Shown in pieces: positions 1 to 12,578 of a stretch of DNA of 64,000 bases. The stretch spans positions 73,117,520-73,181,519 of the forward strand of contig OZ020589.1 in assembly GCA_963971535.1 (NCBI GenBank), given 5' to 3'. The notes under the pieces were generated by a model that had not been told where the DNA came from, ran no database searches, and worked only from the letters and a program-made list of their open reading frames with translations. Position 1 is the stretch's first letter, and each line of letters begins with the position of its first letter. Source of the DNA: Notolepis coatsorum. Taxonomy: Eukaryota > Chordata > Actinopteri > Aulopiformes > Paralepididae. The translations under genes were made by a program, and so were the position numbers.

Positions 1-143
1 GTGCATCATGTTAAGTCAATCAATTACTTTCCACCATTGAGCACCATTGTGAAAAGTTACGTTTGATCCGTTTTCAGGCATGTCTATTTTCAACTGCAGG
101 ATATTTCCTTGTTTCCCCTACCTGGACATTTTATATTATTATT

Positions 144-601
144 AGTGCTGTCAAACGAGTAAAATATTTAACTCGATTAATCGCATGATTGTCCATAGTT
201 AACTCGCGATTAATCGCAAATTAATCGCATTTTTTTTTTTATACCTTAAACAGATCTTTTTCAAGTTCCAAGTTTTAATACTCTTATCAACATGCGAGTC
301 AACAAATGCTTGCTTTGTGCAGCCATTTAACACAAAAGGATGACCCTCATGCATTGCAAATTTGCATCAAATTCAAAACAGAGTGATGCACAAAATAACT
401 TAAAAGAAAATAATAATTTAAAACAATGAATAAAGTGTGCATGAAATAATAGGGGAAAGAAAACGTTAGGAACTTGTTACATTCACACACACAAGGGCTG
501 ATTAATCACACACCCCCCTCTCTCCCTCACACACACACTCTCCCAGCTCTTTTTCTCTTTTGCCCCTTCCTCATCTCTCTCACCCCCCTCTCTCTCTATA
601 T

Positions 602-660
<59 letters not shown>

Positions 661-826
661 CAGAAACAAACATAGTATCAATGAGAGCATCAATAATACA
701 CCTGAGTGAAGTCTAGTAAAAAAAAAAAAACATATTTTTTTTAGTTAATCTTGAGTTAAAAAAATTTGTGACATTAATAGAATCGGGAGTTAACGCGATA
801 TTAACGCGATATATTTGACAGCCTTA
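144..826. mobile_element. Non-autonomous hAT-like element with imperfect terminal inverted repeats
   Basis: The left end carries GCTGTCAAA and the right end TTTGACAGC, both followed inward by AT-rich sequence with repeated TTAACGCG/TTAATCGC motifs. No transposase frame is present. The flanks are A/T-rich (TTATTATTA on the left, TTAATTATTA on the right), so an exact target duplication cannot be defined. The interior holds a (CA)n tract. Assignment to hAT rests on general resemblance of the termini to common fish elements. Confidence 0.55.
604..658. repeat. (CA)n microsatellite
   Basis: About 27 uninterrupted CA units inside the preceding MITE-like element. The apparent open frame across it is a dinucleotide-repeat artefact. 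Confidence 0.95.
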
Positions 827-1278
827 ATTATTATACATAAAATATTATGCTTATGAATCTCTAAGGGACCTAAAACTAAGAGGCAATGGTTATTTCTGGG
901 CCTTGATAGTCTTTGGCGTGATTTATTCCCTGTGTTTCATCCTAAAATTGTAGTTTATGAACAAACACCATTTAATTCCTGTTTATTTCCTGAGTTGTTT
1001 TCCCCCAAAAGAGGAGTGGCAATCAAAATAGAGTTGTGGCGATCAAGATTCAGTGCAGATGATGTAGTGCAGTGTGATGAATTGTGACACTAACACGTGA
1101 CATTATCCTGTAGTGGACCAGCGAGCATATTTCACTCATGGGCGTGATATGGGGTTGGAATATAGATATAGTAGTAGTGGTATTAGTACTAAATTATGTG
1201 CTGCTACTACTAAAGTTTTCAGTAGGTAGCACCAGTGCTAATAGTGGAAAAAGTTAGTCCACCTCTGAACTTGTGATC
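827..1278. other. Unique-looking intron sequence, nothing recognised
   Basis: No coding frame, structured repeat or splice-bounded exon was recognised. It lies in the inferred first intron of limch1. Confidence 0.5.
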
Positions 1279-1350
1279 TACATTTACATTTAGTCATTTA
1301 GCTGACGCTTTTATCCAAAGCGACTTACAAGTTCTGTACGACAAGTCCTC
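1279..1350 (-). mobile_element. 3' tail of an L2/CR1-type LINE or a SINE using that tail
   Basis: Read on the minus strand it contains the motif AAGTCGCTTTGGATAAAAGC followed by GTCAGCTAAATGAC and TAAATGTAAATG. This tail is very common in fish and is shared by L2-like LINEs and SINEs mobilised by them. A second copy lies at 18860-18915 in the opposite orientation. It is a short 5'-truncated fragment. Confidence 0.75.
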
Positions 1351-1863
1351 AGGAAGGGCACAACTCAAATTTATTTTGAGCGAATCTCTCATTTACAACA
1401 ACATTGTGTAAGCTAAGCAGGGTTGTATTTCCCGTGTTTTTTGCAAAACAAGATGGCTCCTCTAGCCAGAAATCACATCACTACACAATTCTACACATCC
1501 ACTGGCAGTCTCCGGGGAAGGAGTGAATCCTAACATGGGGCTTTTTGCTGGAATCGCCAGGCCAGCCTACAGGAGGAAAGGTGCCTCTCTGTGAGTCAAG
1601 GATATAGGCATGCTGTCTGGTGGAGGTTTGCGCTCTACTGAGCCCATTCTTCTAGTTCCATTAGGTGTTAGGCACACACACACACTCCTGGCATGAGGCA
1701 TGTTTCTTAGGGTTTGACTGCAGGTCTCTGAAACATTTACAGCGTGGCCATGCATAATTTATTGCTGAACAATACTAGTGTAGAGCGAGTACAGGAGGTG
1801 GTGAGTTTGTGATAGAGAGACAGAGAGGGAAAGAGAAAGAAAGAACTGATGAGGGCACATGGA

Positions 1864-1869
<6 letters not shown>

Positions 1870-1944
<75 letters not shown>
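1870..1944. repeat. (AC)n microsatellite
   Basis: About 37 AC units. It borders the LINE fragment that follows. Confidence 0.95.
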
Positions 1945-2539
<595 letters not shown>

Positions 2540-2730
2540 GGACAAGTACAATGTGTGTGTGTTTGTTTGTTTGTTTGCTTGTGTGTATCGGTGTGTGCAT
2601 GCTTGTGTGTGTGAGTTTGAAGACGAGTGGAATGTGTGTATGTATGCCCATGCATTTGTGTGTGAGAGTGCGTGCACGCCTGATTGTGTCTGTGTGTAAG
2701 TGAGCATTCCTGTGTGTGTGTGTTACATAA

Positions 2731-3768
2731 AAATCCAAGCCAAAGGCCTTGAGGGTATTTCAGCCACAGTTGCCAGTAATTTGAACACCCCCACCTCCCC
2801 CCAGAGTGGATCACTCTGCTCAGCCTGTGACACCCTGGGGTGGGTGTCTGTTGTGGGGGGTTGGGGGTAAAGAGAAGAGACAGAAGTAGGCCAGAGTACC
2901 CTTCCCTTTCATCAAACCAAGAGAAAGAAATAGTGGAGGGCTAGAGAGAGAGCGAGAGAGAGATAGAGAGAAAGAGAGAGAGCAAGGATAAAGCATGGAA
3001 TGAACACACTGCAATGAGCCAACAACATTAATACTTACTGTATGACAGTAATTACTATGCACTAAATACCAAATGCTGTGATTTTGTACTCAGTCAAATT
3101 CGAATGGCCTCCATCAGGCCGATATCAGGATGAAACAAGGTGTGTTATCTGAGAATTTCCAATAATAATACTAAAATCCGATAACAATAGTCATATGCCA
3201 AATGTCAGAAATCAAAGAAAATGTTGCTGCATTTTTTACATATAGGAAGATATTACTATAGATCGCTCTAATGATTAGATATTGATTATATATCACTTTT
3301 GCCCAATGACTCAAAATGAATGGTCTTAGTCTATACTGTTCAGTGTGGCTTGGATCAGAACTCTGTATTGTATGACTCAGTATTGGCAGTGAATGAGTCA
3401 TATCAGTGCATCCTAATGATTCCAGTGATCAGGAGAAAAATTATTCCTCATAAATAGTTAATAGATCATTCACAAATTGTGGTGTGCCCCTATGCCTTAT
3501 AAATAGTTAATAGATCATGAAGAGGTTATTAGTAAACTACTTACTTATGACTTGTATTTGTTAATAGTTGAATAACAACTTTCAGTACAAGTAAACCCCA
3601 AGTCATAAGTAAGTATTTTACTAATGGCTAGACAGTATTGTTAGTCACTAAACCGGGGTGCTATAAAATCCTTAGCCTATTTAAAGTATTCTAGTGTATG
3701 GCAGGGACATCGGATTAAAGTGGTATATATAGAGAAAAATAGATGAAGAGGGAAGCAAGTGGGGGGGG

Positions 3769-3830
<62 letters not shown>

Positions 3831-4747
3831 TAATCCCGGGGCTATCTGGTTTGAGGATGAGATTAGACTGGATCAGTGTAATTAACCAGAGTGATTAGAT
3901 GTTAGAGAGCACCAGACTCGTCGCTGGCTGGTGTGGGACGCTGGTATCAGTTGATTGTACTTTACAGCTTAATCCCTTGGCAAATCCCTGGCTGGTGTTA
4001 GTAGGGCTGGGAGATTTTTGATGGTATGACAATAATTTGACTGTATCTGGCATTTCCACTACAAATTACACTGTAATGTAAAGTTTTTGGATACAAATGT
4101 GTATAGATAAAATACCTTTGATAACAGTCAATCATCATAATAACATTAATGTTATATTCTAATGTTAGGCCCCTATTTATAGTTAGGCCTAGCTAGTGTG
4201 CTAGCAGAGCTAACTAATACATCACAAAAGAACAAGTGCTTTGTGTAGTGGCCGCTTGTCATTCCCTAATAAATTGACAATGCGCCACGATGCACCCACT
4301 CAGATGTTCTTCTACTCGGTTAACAAAAGAAGTTGTGGATGTTGATAGAGTTGAATGTCCAGGCTGCAGCTGATGTAGTTTGTAAGGTTTATTATCCAAA
4401 GAAAATGATGGTTGAGAACAGAACAGTTTGCGTCTTCCCGATTGCTCCGGTGGGGGGGATATATTCTCTCAGCAGGTGCATAACATTACTCTAATTACAG
4501 TGCCTATTATACTAAGAAGTGGTGTGCCCCTAGTGGTGTGCCCCTAATATTCAAAACATAAATACAATACCATTACCATAAACAATACAACACCCAATAC
4601 TGTATGTCGGTTTTGGCTTCTACACTTTGCATTATTGTACTACGACTGTGGCTTAAAATCATTCGGTTGTTTTAGCAGCAACTCCCAAGATAACTGATGT
4701 GCATCAGACGGCACTGGAACAGAGAATCATTATTTCACTTTCAGTCT
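2731..4747. other. Intron sequence with purine tracts and short duplicated motifs
   Basis: No gene was recognised. It contains GA-rich tracts at about 2942-2984 and 3772-3827. Near 3449 and 3500 the 20-mer ATAAATAGTTAATAGATCAT occurs twice. An inverted pair (ACTTACTTATGACTTG near 3540, CAAGTCATAAGTAAGT near 3600) suggests a decayed fold-back element. An isolated hAT-like end (TAGGGCTGGGAGAT) lies near 4003. Confidence 0.55.
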
Positions 4748-4830
4748 CTCTGTCTCTGTCTCTCTCTCTCTCTCTCTCTCAGTCTCTCTGTCTCTCTCTG
4801 TATCTCTGTCTCTCTCTCTCATGTCCACAC
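4748..4830. repeat. (CT)n-rich tract
   Basis: Imperfect TCTCTC/TGTCTC repeats. Confidence 0.85.
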
Positions 4831-4908
4831 AGCTGGTTGTCTGAGACCATTCAAGTTAATCTCCCAAGGACAGCTGTGACATCTGGCAGCATGCACGCAT
4901 ACACATAC

Positions 4909-5480
4909 ACTGGCTGCACGGTGGTGTAGTGGTTAACACTGTCGCCTCACAGCTAGAAGGTCCAGGGTTCGATTCCCGCTTGGGGACCAGGTTTCCAAGT
5001 TGCCAGGTACCCAGGTGGGGTATCTCCCGGGCCTTTCTGTGTGGAGTTTGCATGTTCTCCCCATGCTCGCAAGGGTTTCCTCTCCCGATAAGATAAACCC
5101 AATGGGGGAGCTCCCGTAGCTCACCGCATATCTCGGCGCTATTTCTGCGTCGGGGAAAACCGTGATCGTCACCGATCTGGGGGACACTGCTCTACATCCC
5201 ATTTCAACCTGTTTCTGTCAGAAAAAGCGATAAACGCTAAAAAATAAAGTTTAAAAAAAAAAGATAAACCCAATGGAAAAACATGCACAACAGATCGCTA
5301 ACGCTGTCGCGTCCCTGACGAAGGAGCACTTGGATTGGTCCCTTGGGGGGGAAGGACGACGGGATGGGTCAAACGCAGAGACTCAATCTCATCGGCGACC
5401 CAAAAAAATTGCGTGTGTGTTCCTGTGTGTGTGCCACCCATCGCATGTGTATGTCACTGCATGACGAATAAAGACTTCTT
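4909..5480 (+). mobile_element. tRNA-like SINE-type repeat, interrupted by a younger SINE
   Basis: It starts with a tRNA-like module: GTGGTGTAGTGGTTAACACT (A-box side), then GGGTTCGATTCCC (B box). The segment TTTCTGTGTGGAGTTTGCATG that follows is characteristic of a repeat widespread in teleosts. It resumes after the inserted SINE at 5277 and ends near GACGAATAAAGACTTCTT. The insertion split it cleanly, leaving a 15-bp direct repeat. Confidence 0.7.
5106..5261 (+). mobile_element. Short SINE with 15-bp target-site duplication
   Basis: The direct repeat AGATAAACCCAATGG flanks it exactly (5091-5105 and 5262-5276). The head GGGAGCTCCCGTAGCTCACC and the tail with GCGATAAACGCTAAAAAA then an A-rich run match the copy at 8873-9074. 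This copy has lost the internal tRNA B-box segment. The poly-A tail and duplication show target-primed retrotransposition. Confidence 0.9.
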
Positions 5481-5673
5481 CAAAGTCCAGTTATTATGTT
5501 ATTATTTAGTTCAATGCCATTCACTTTCTCACTCTCTCTCACCTCACACACAGACATACAGTGTACACACACACACACACCCCTTTATTTAGTTCAATGA
5601 CACACACACTCAAGAAACAGGGCGATTTCCTGGTAAAGTTATGGGGTAATATCATGGATTGCCCCCATACTGA

Positions 5674-6033
5674 TAGGGCCGGGCGATAATTCAATATGAT
5701 CATTTATCGTCTTTCAATAGGATCAAATCATGATTATCAAGATCTCGTGATACACAATTATGTTGTCTGAATTAATCAACAAGCACATAATAACTCTAAT
5801 AATAATACCTCAAATTTCAAAGGTCTGAGATGAAATATTTGAGGGAATGTAATTTGAAAACCTTTTGTTTTATGTCACTTTACATGACCACACAGTTCAG
5901 TGAGATTAACATCAACTGGATTACATAATCCATGGTTTCAAATAATGTGAGCAGATATTGGGATTGTGATATACTGTATATCAATATTGAGAGAAGGTCC
6001 TTATTATTGTGATATTGATTTCTTCCAGCCCTA
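5674..6033. mobile_element. hAT-like MITE (TAGGGCCGGGCGATA family)
   Basis: The left end is TAGGGCCGGGCGATAA and the right end is CTTCCAGCCCTA, an inverted TAGGGC pair around an AT-rich non-coding body. The 8-bp flanks (CATACTGA and CAATAGTA) do not match, so the target duplication is decayed or the limits are slightly off. Confidence 0.65.
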
Positions 6034-6713
6034 CAATAGTAGGCCGAGATAGGTTATTAGTATCTGAGAATACCCTTGATGACCTTTTTTTTACTATATC
6101 TATATCTGTACATCCTACTCTTACTAGTTACACTGCTGGCCAGTAGTAGTCATACTGTCTATATTTATAATATATTATAATACACTCTGTACATACATCT
6201 GATTAGCACTACACTACACTCAGTAGTACTAACTTGTATATTTTCTACCGAGTTTAACCACCTGTACATATATTGCTGTTGCACTTTACTGCTACATATG
6301 CACTCTGGTTGGATGCCAAACTTATTTTTGTTGTACTGTACTTGTATTGTATACTGATGTTGTGGCTGAAGGTTGTTTAACACAGCAGGAGACGATATTT
6401 CCAATTGTAACAAGTAGGTAATTTATTTAAGAAAAGAAGTTCTTAACAGCAAGAGCTATGGGTCGAGCAGAGGATCACCACAGCTTGAACAAAAAACACT
6501 CTACCCTCAATCCCTTTGCCTGTCCCCTAAATCCCCTCTCAGTCCTGCCCCCCCATGACAGATATGATGACGTATCATATCATGTCAGATCTGACATGAC
6601 GTACATTAAGATGATACGTAGATTTAACATCGGAGAGAGATAAGAACATTAAGAACATGAAGAGAGATAAACAAGATATGATGTCCACACACGATATGAT
6701 GTAGAGAGTGAGA
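6034..6713. other. No recognised feature
   Basis: AT-rich intron-like DNA with no coding evidence. A short CATATCATGTCAGATCTGACATGA palindrome-like stretch lies near 6577-6600. Confidence 0.5.
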
Positions 6714-6747
<34 letters not shown>

Positions 6748-6936
6748 TGTGTGTGTGTCTGTGTGTGTGTGCGTCTGCGTATAATAAAAGTTTACAGACG
6801 TATGTGTCACAGGGAATGTGTGTGTGTGTGTGTGTGTGTCGGTGTGTATGTCTGTGCGACTGTGTGTGTCTGTGTGTGTGTGTGTGTGTGTCTGTGTGTG
6901 TGTGCTGTGCCTGTGTCTGTGTGTGTGTGCTGTGTA
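6714..6936. repeat. Compound (TG)n microsatellite
   Basis: Interrupted TG/TGTC repeats across about 220 bp. Several cysteine/valine- or histidine/threonine-rich frames overlap it on both strands and are artefacts. Confidence 0.92.
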
Positions 6937-7079
6937 TGTATGAAAGAGAGAAAAGAACAAGATATGAAAGCGATACGATGTCCGAGATTACCAGCACACA
7001 ATGTGCCGTACTGAAATGTCCCTCTGTCCAAGTTGTTTTAAGAACGTCAGCCAGACCGTCTTTCAGCACTGCTAGTTGA

Positions 7080-8872
7080 CCTATATTAAACTAGTCCACC
7101 CCATACACATTTTCCCCAACACTGACAATAAATGTGAATCTAATCTAATAGCAGACCAAAATATGGTATACTGTGTATTGGACAATTTCCCCCCAAATGA
7201 AATCCTAACGTGTCAGATATAAAAACAAAGTGACTTGATGTTGTCATTTTCAAATATTGATGAAGATATTATCTCTATAATGGTGAAAAATGGATTGCCT
7301 AAGGACCCCAAACTAACTAGTTTCTTCTGTCTTGTTCAGTAAAAGTAATGGATAGGATAGCTACTCTGCAATGGCTGATACATTAAACTGGTATCGGTGC
7401 ATCCCCAAGCTGGAGTCGCTAATGGGACTGTCCCATAAATACAGATTAAATAAGGAGCATATTTGACCACTTGGAGAAAGTATTGATGGTCACATCAAGT
7501 CACATAGAGGTAGGTACAGTATCTGTGCATGATCTTTGAGATGTGCTAATCCTGTCTCATCTGTTTTATAAACGGATAGAAACGTATTTCCTGCTCAGCT
7601 GAAGCTGTGATATTCTACTGCAATAGCCTACTTCTTCCCCTGGAAACTAGTGCTGCACTGATTCAGCCTCTGGTATGGAATATTGGACCAATACCTGGAT
7701 AAGATACACTAAAGATACTAAAAATGATTTCCCCAATAAATACTAACATGTGACAATGCTAAAGCTATGTGTGTACCATGCGAGGAGCATAGTGAGCATA
7801 GTAAATATACCATGAGCATAGTGTCTTGAATTTCTCACACATAAGTACAGTATATTAGATCACTCTAATAAAGAACAAATATATTATATCTCAGTAATTT
7901 TAGTCCGCAAACTAAAGGTCTAAGTACCTTATACTGTTACTGTCAAAGTTATGTGTTGGCCAGCCCAGTATAGTTTAGTAGTCGGAAGTGGTATCGGTTC
8001 ATCATCAACCAGCTCTAATCCAGTCTTGGCTCTTCTATAAACAGATAAGAAGGCCTCATCTATGCCAAGCTTATTTCCTGGTCAGATCATGTGATAATGT
8101 ATAGCCTACTGCTCTACTGCCCCCCTGGAAACAGTGATACCTGATAGGCTGCCTGTGTTATGTTCCCATGGTGATCAATGTCACCCAACCTGGGGCGTGT
8201 CCCAAGAATCTGCTTGCAATATCATACTTAGCTGACCCACACTGGTGTGTGTGTGTGTGTGTGCATACACTCACACATAAACATACATGTAAACACACAT
8301 ACACACTTATGAAAGCAGTCAAGCACAGACACACAGACATTCAAAATGCACATACACATTCACACTGAGCGCGTTGCACTGTGGGTAACCCTGCATCATC
8401 CCCACCTGTGTCTGAATGTATTAATACCCCTCTCTACAAATACACCCAGCCTGGAAATAACTGGAGAATTAGGAAGGAGAGCAGACTGATGAGTGAGAGG
8501 TGGGGTGGGGGGGCAGATGAGTGAGACGCGGGGTCAGGTGGGGGGGGGGTTCAGGACAGAGGGAACATTCCGAGCAAAGAAACAGGAGGAAGAGACTAAG
8601 CTCTGCGTCAGCTTTAACATAGAGTAGTGACTGAGTCAGTTGTTGTTGTTGTTGTTGTGAGTATAACCCACGTCTTTCATGGGTTTAATAGGACTATACT
8701 CACCTATCAGCCTAACTAACATTGACTTAAATTGGAGGGTGGACTACACCTAGCTCCTGAACATTATTATAACATAACATAATTATTATTGATATCCCAA
8801 TACAAATGAAAACTCATTCTCGAACATGTTCGTAAGTACCTTTGTAAATATCTTGGTAAAAAGTTTGTTCTA
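7080..8872. other. Intron sequence with short CA/TG tracts, no gene seen
   Basis: It contains a TG tract near 8248-8264, CA-rich sequence to about 8365, G-rich runs near 8500-8550 and a (GTT)n run at 8640-8657. No conserved coding frame was recognised. Confidence 0.5.
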
Positions 8873-9074
8873 GGGGGCTCCAGTAGCTCACCATGTTCGC
8901 GTCGGGGAATACCGTGCTGCGTCACGGATCTGGTTGACTCCGAGTTCGATTCCCGGACCCGCCGTCATTTGCCGAATGTCTTCCCCTGTTCTCCCTCCCG
9001 TTTCACCCTGCATCTGTCGGTCATGCTTGACCAGAAAAGCGATAAACGCTAAAAAAAAAAGTTTAAAAAAAAAA
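8873..9074 (+). mobile_element. tRNA-derived short SINE, fuller copy with 15-bp target-site duplication
   Basis: AAAAAGTTTGTTCTA lies on both sides (8858-8872 and 9075-9089). The body begins GGGGGCTCCAGTAGCTCACC, has a Pol III B-box-like GAGTTCGATTCCC, and ends in GCGATAAACGCTAAAAAAAAAA plus an A-rich tail. It is the longer relative of the 5106-5261 copy and shows the head is tRNA-derived. Confidence 0.92.
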
Positions 9075-9089
9075 AAAAAGTTTGTTCTA

Positions 9090-9699
9090 ACAAATTTACA
9101 AAAACCCTCCTCCGGATTCCTGAACACGTGAAACGTCTTTAAGTGGCCAAAATCATCGCAGCTGGGTTCCCATGACTGACAAACGTCACTAATTCTTAAA
9201 TTGGAAGCACGTTCTTGTACACCTGAATTTGCATACAAGACACACCCCGCCAGCTCCTTATAAGGTGAAGGAGGCGTGTGCAAAACAGCAAGAGGGTCAG
9301 CATAGACCTGTTCGCTGTATACGTCAGACTCAGTGTGCGCGCGCATCACGGGGGCAGAAAGGAACGTAATCCTGGTCAGAACAACGGGGCAGACTACAAT
9401 ATATTTGCATTTGTTAGCCATGCTAGCGATCTAAACAATCAATCCATGCCAAAGCTAGATATGTAAAAGGTGAAAGACTCACACTAACAGCCATGCTGAT
9501 TTGGCAAAATGACATCCAGCTGTTTTCGTTTGAAACAGCTTTTAGTCAGGGGAGTGCCATGGTTTCTCCATAGAGCCCCGTTATACTTCTTCTAGCGCAG
9601 GTAGTGGGCAACTTAGTCACGTGATTCAGTTGGTATTGCTGATTGGCTCGAACACGGTATGTTTGTAAACAGCAAACAGGTGTAACGGATGGTATCGTG
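9090..9699. other. No recognised feature
   Basis: No repeat structure or coding signal could be supported. Confidence 0.5.
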
Positions 9700-9960
9700 A
9701 AGCGCAGTCACGATGGACTTCCGATGTTGTGAAGTGTCTGGGGCGAGTAGCGGTGCTATGGGTTAAACTCACTCTCACCCTTAAAAGACACAGACACGTT
9801 ACAAAGCAGTGAGTTCACTTCTTGATAGCGGTCTGTGCTGTCGGCCCGCGGTGTGGGAGACCACGGGTTCGAAACTCCCTCGGGGCATCGAAGTTTAAGG
9901 TGATGATGTCACAACCGTTACACAGGTCTATTGCATCTGCACCGTGCTGACCCATTCAAC
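9700..9960 (+). mobile_element. tRNA-Asp-like repeat family, copy 1
   Basis: It begins CACAGTCACGATGGACTTCC and includes TTAAAAGACACAGACACG. Then comes a tRNA-like part: GATAGCGGTCTGTGCTGTC, GTGGGAGACCACGGGTTCGA. The order matches the copy around 24785-27190. The tRNA part resembles tRNA-Asp (GGAGACC then GGGTTCGA) but has no usable anticodon loop, so it is a repeat and not a tRNA gene. Confidence 0.65.
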
Positions 9961-10320
9961 AGGTAGCGATTTGCGACTCATCTCAAAATGAGATTAGATT
10001 CAAATGTATTGTCATTATACAGCACAAGTACAATACAACTTCCAACAAGTAACTGTAAAGTGCAATAGTAACATACAATGCACAGGTGATTAAACTGGGT
10101 ATAAAATATATAAATACTACTGAGTAATTGTGCGTTTTATTTGAGCTAGGGTGGCCGCAAGCGCTTCTATCACCACCACGGTCCTCTCCTGGCTGTTAGC
10201 GAACCTCTCCTGGCTGTTGGCAACCCTCATGGCTGTCCAGCATAGCCTGGACCGTGTATTTATTATCATTATAATTATTGAATTCCGTGGATGTCTGTAG
10301 GATGAAATATTACAGCTGTT

Positions 10321-10805
10321 TTTTTTTATTAATTTTTTATCCACTTTTCTCCTCCTTTTTTCAATTTTTCTCCCATCCCAATTTAGCCGTGCCAATTCTC
10401 CCCTCCCCTGTCTTGATCGTTGCTCGCATGTGCCCCCCACTGGCCGATTGTAGGGAGGATAGAAGCCCATCACATGTCCCCTCCGATACATGTGGAGGCA
10501 GCCAGTCACATCTTTTCACCTGCCAGCGCGGACTCTCATTGGTGAGGAGTAACGTGTAGGAGGCTCACACTGCCCCCGCCATTTTCCTGACTTTGCTGTG
10601 CAGGCGCCCCAACCGACCTGTAGGAGTCGCTGTTCACAACGACCAGACTACCACCCATCGACTTCCCTCCCGCTAACTCTGCCAATTGAGTCAGTATGAC
10701 GGCCGGCCCAAGCCGGAGGCAACGCTGACAGCCGGATTCGATACCGGTGTCTCTTGCGTTGGTGACGAGCGCAATGTCCGCTGGGCCACCCAGCCGCCCC
10801 CACAG
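10321..10805 (-). mobile_element. ~470-bp tRNA-derived SINE, copy 1, with 9-bp duplication
   Basis: ACAGCTGTT flanks the element (10312-10320 and 10806-10814). On the minus strand it runs from a tRNA-like head to a T/A-rich tail that appears on the plus strand as the 10321-10360 T-run. Shared core motifs with the copies at 34471-34942 and 56104-56572 include CTCATTGGTGA, ACCTGTAGGAGTCGCTGTT and GACGGCCGGCC or their complements. Confidence 0.88.
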
Positions 10806-10814
10806 ACAGCTGTT

Positions 10815-11422
10815 GAAAACACTGGTGCACATCGGTCTGTCCGACTTACGACTGCCTTTTCAAGTTCATAAATCCTACAACAAATTTACAATATGAAGCC
10901 GTTCAAGAATGCAGAATAAGTTTGTAAATCGAGTTACGAAGGAATCCCTTGGTAACTTTCACGTATGTCCATTAGAAAATGAGGACCAATATCCATATTG
11001 CGAAGACTACAAAAAACAAATGTAACAATTGGATGTAAAAAACAATATATATATATATAATTTTACAGATAATGAATGATAGACAGTGACACTGAGAAGA
11101 GTATGGCAGACTAGGTCAAATTCCAAATGAAGTGTTAAATTGTAAAATTAAATGTATTCCTTAGAAGTTTCAAACTTCATGATAGATAATTGTGGATTGT
11201 AAACGTATACAGTCTGGGTAGAGAGATTTGTTTATGTTTGCAGAGCCTGCAATAAATACAAAACATGTTTAGTACATCTTAGAATTATTATTCTATCTTA
11301 TGTCATCATAAATCCAAACAAAATAATTTTGAGGCACTGTGGCGAGCCTAAAATGTTTGTAAATTTGCATTGTAAACAACAACAACAACAAACAGTAACT
11401 TTTCAGGTAGCTTTCGATGTTC
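10815..11422. other. Older interspersed repeat into which the L1 inserted
   Basis: About 11230-11422 resembles 33380-33570: shared landmarks are GCCTGCAAT, ATAATTTTGAGGCA and AACAGTA..TTTTCA. The second half of the repeat continues after the L1 at 17664. The rest shows nothing recognisable. Confidence 0.6.
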
Positions 11423-11586
11423 AAGGTTCAAACTGTATTGACCGGTTTAGCGTTAGAATGGAGTAGGTCGCATGTGACACAGCTGCTCACCCGTTATTTT
11501 TTTTTTCGTTTTAAAAACATATTTATAAACCATTAATGCGTTTAAAACTTGACGCATATATCAACTGAGACTATCAACTAACTATA

Positions 11587-12578
11587 TTGACCAAAAGAAT
11601 CGAGATGAAACCAAAGAAAACCACAACGAGTCCAAAAACAGTCGTAGAGGTCCCGCCGCAGGAATCAGGATTCGTACGGCAGACAGCAGAAAATATAGAC
11701 TTGACAGTGGCCGCTTCAAGTTCAACCCCATCAAACACCTCCGCAGACACCGAACATATCATCCGGAAAATGGAGGAAATGGGGAAGACAATGGAGAAGA
11801 GAATGGAGGAAATGGAGAAGATAATAACTCAAAAAGTAGATGCTATTAAAGAATCTATTGAAGGCAAAATTGATGCGCTGAGAGCGGACGCCGACGCACA
11901 GATTAAACGCACCGAGGCTCTGGAAACAGTAATGGAAGCCCACGAAAACAATTTCTCTCGCATCTACAAAGAAGTAGAGGTTAACAACGTTAACCTAACT
12001 GCTGAGATGAAGGGAAACTACAAAGAAATCAATACGGAGCTCAGCGAAATAACGTTGGAGCTTAAGCGAATCAATGAAGAACAGAGCCAAAATATTCGAG
12101 ATGGAATATCAAAAACGCAAGCTGAATATTCGAGTCAGTGAGATGTGCAAACCCTGAAGAGTTTGCCACAGAATTACAGAAAATCTTGGGAACAGAGATC
12201 CTTCCTAAAATACCAGAGGTGGAACAGTGCTTCAGATTGGGGACCCGCTCCATTGGCAATAACGCTAAGCCCAGAGTGATATTGGTTATCCTGCGCCAAG
12301 TCAGAATAAAAGAAATGATTATTCGTGAAACTCGCAGGATGAAAGGCAATCTGAAATACATGGATGTACCAATACACTGCTTTGAAGATTATTGTCGTGA
12401 TGTAGTGGAACTGCGTGCCAAGTTCAAGACGGTGATGTCTCAACTATACCTGGAGAAATACAGACCCCTACTAATATACCCTGCAATACTTCGCATTGTC
12501 GATAAACAAGGAGCAAGGGTTTTACTCAACTCGCCTGAAGATGCAGCCAAATACTTGTCTGCACAACACGCAGAATAG
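11587..12578 (+). pseudogene. L1 ORF1 (RNA-binding chaperone-like protein), one frameshift
   Basis: The first frame (11587-12141) gives a basic, serine/threonine-rich N-terminus, then a heptad-rich stretch (MEEMGKTMEKRMEEMEKI) expected to form the trimer coiled coil. The frame shifts around 12120-12140. It resumes in the next frame to 12578 with an ORF1-like C-terminal half (RLGTRS then KPRVILVILRQ, ending in VLLNSPEDAAKYLSAQ). The order coiled coil, RNA-binding core and C-terminal domain is that of vertebrate L1 ORF1p. Such proteins bind LINE RNA in the ribonucleoprotein. As written it would be truncated at 184 residues. Confidence 0.88.

Noticed and set aside
6575..7079. Frames up to 164 codons near the 6.7-6.9 kb TG repeat
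   Set aside because: They consist mainly of repeat-encoded residues with no start context or splice evidence.
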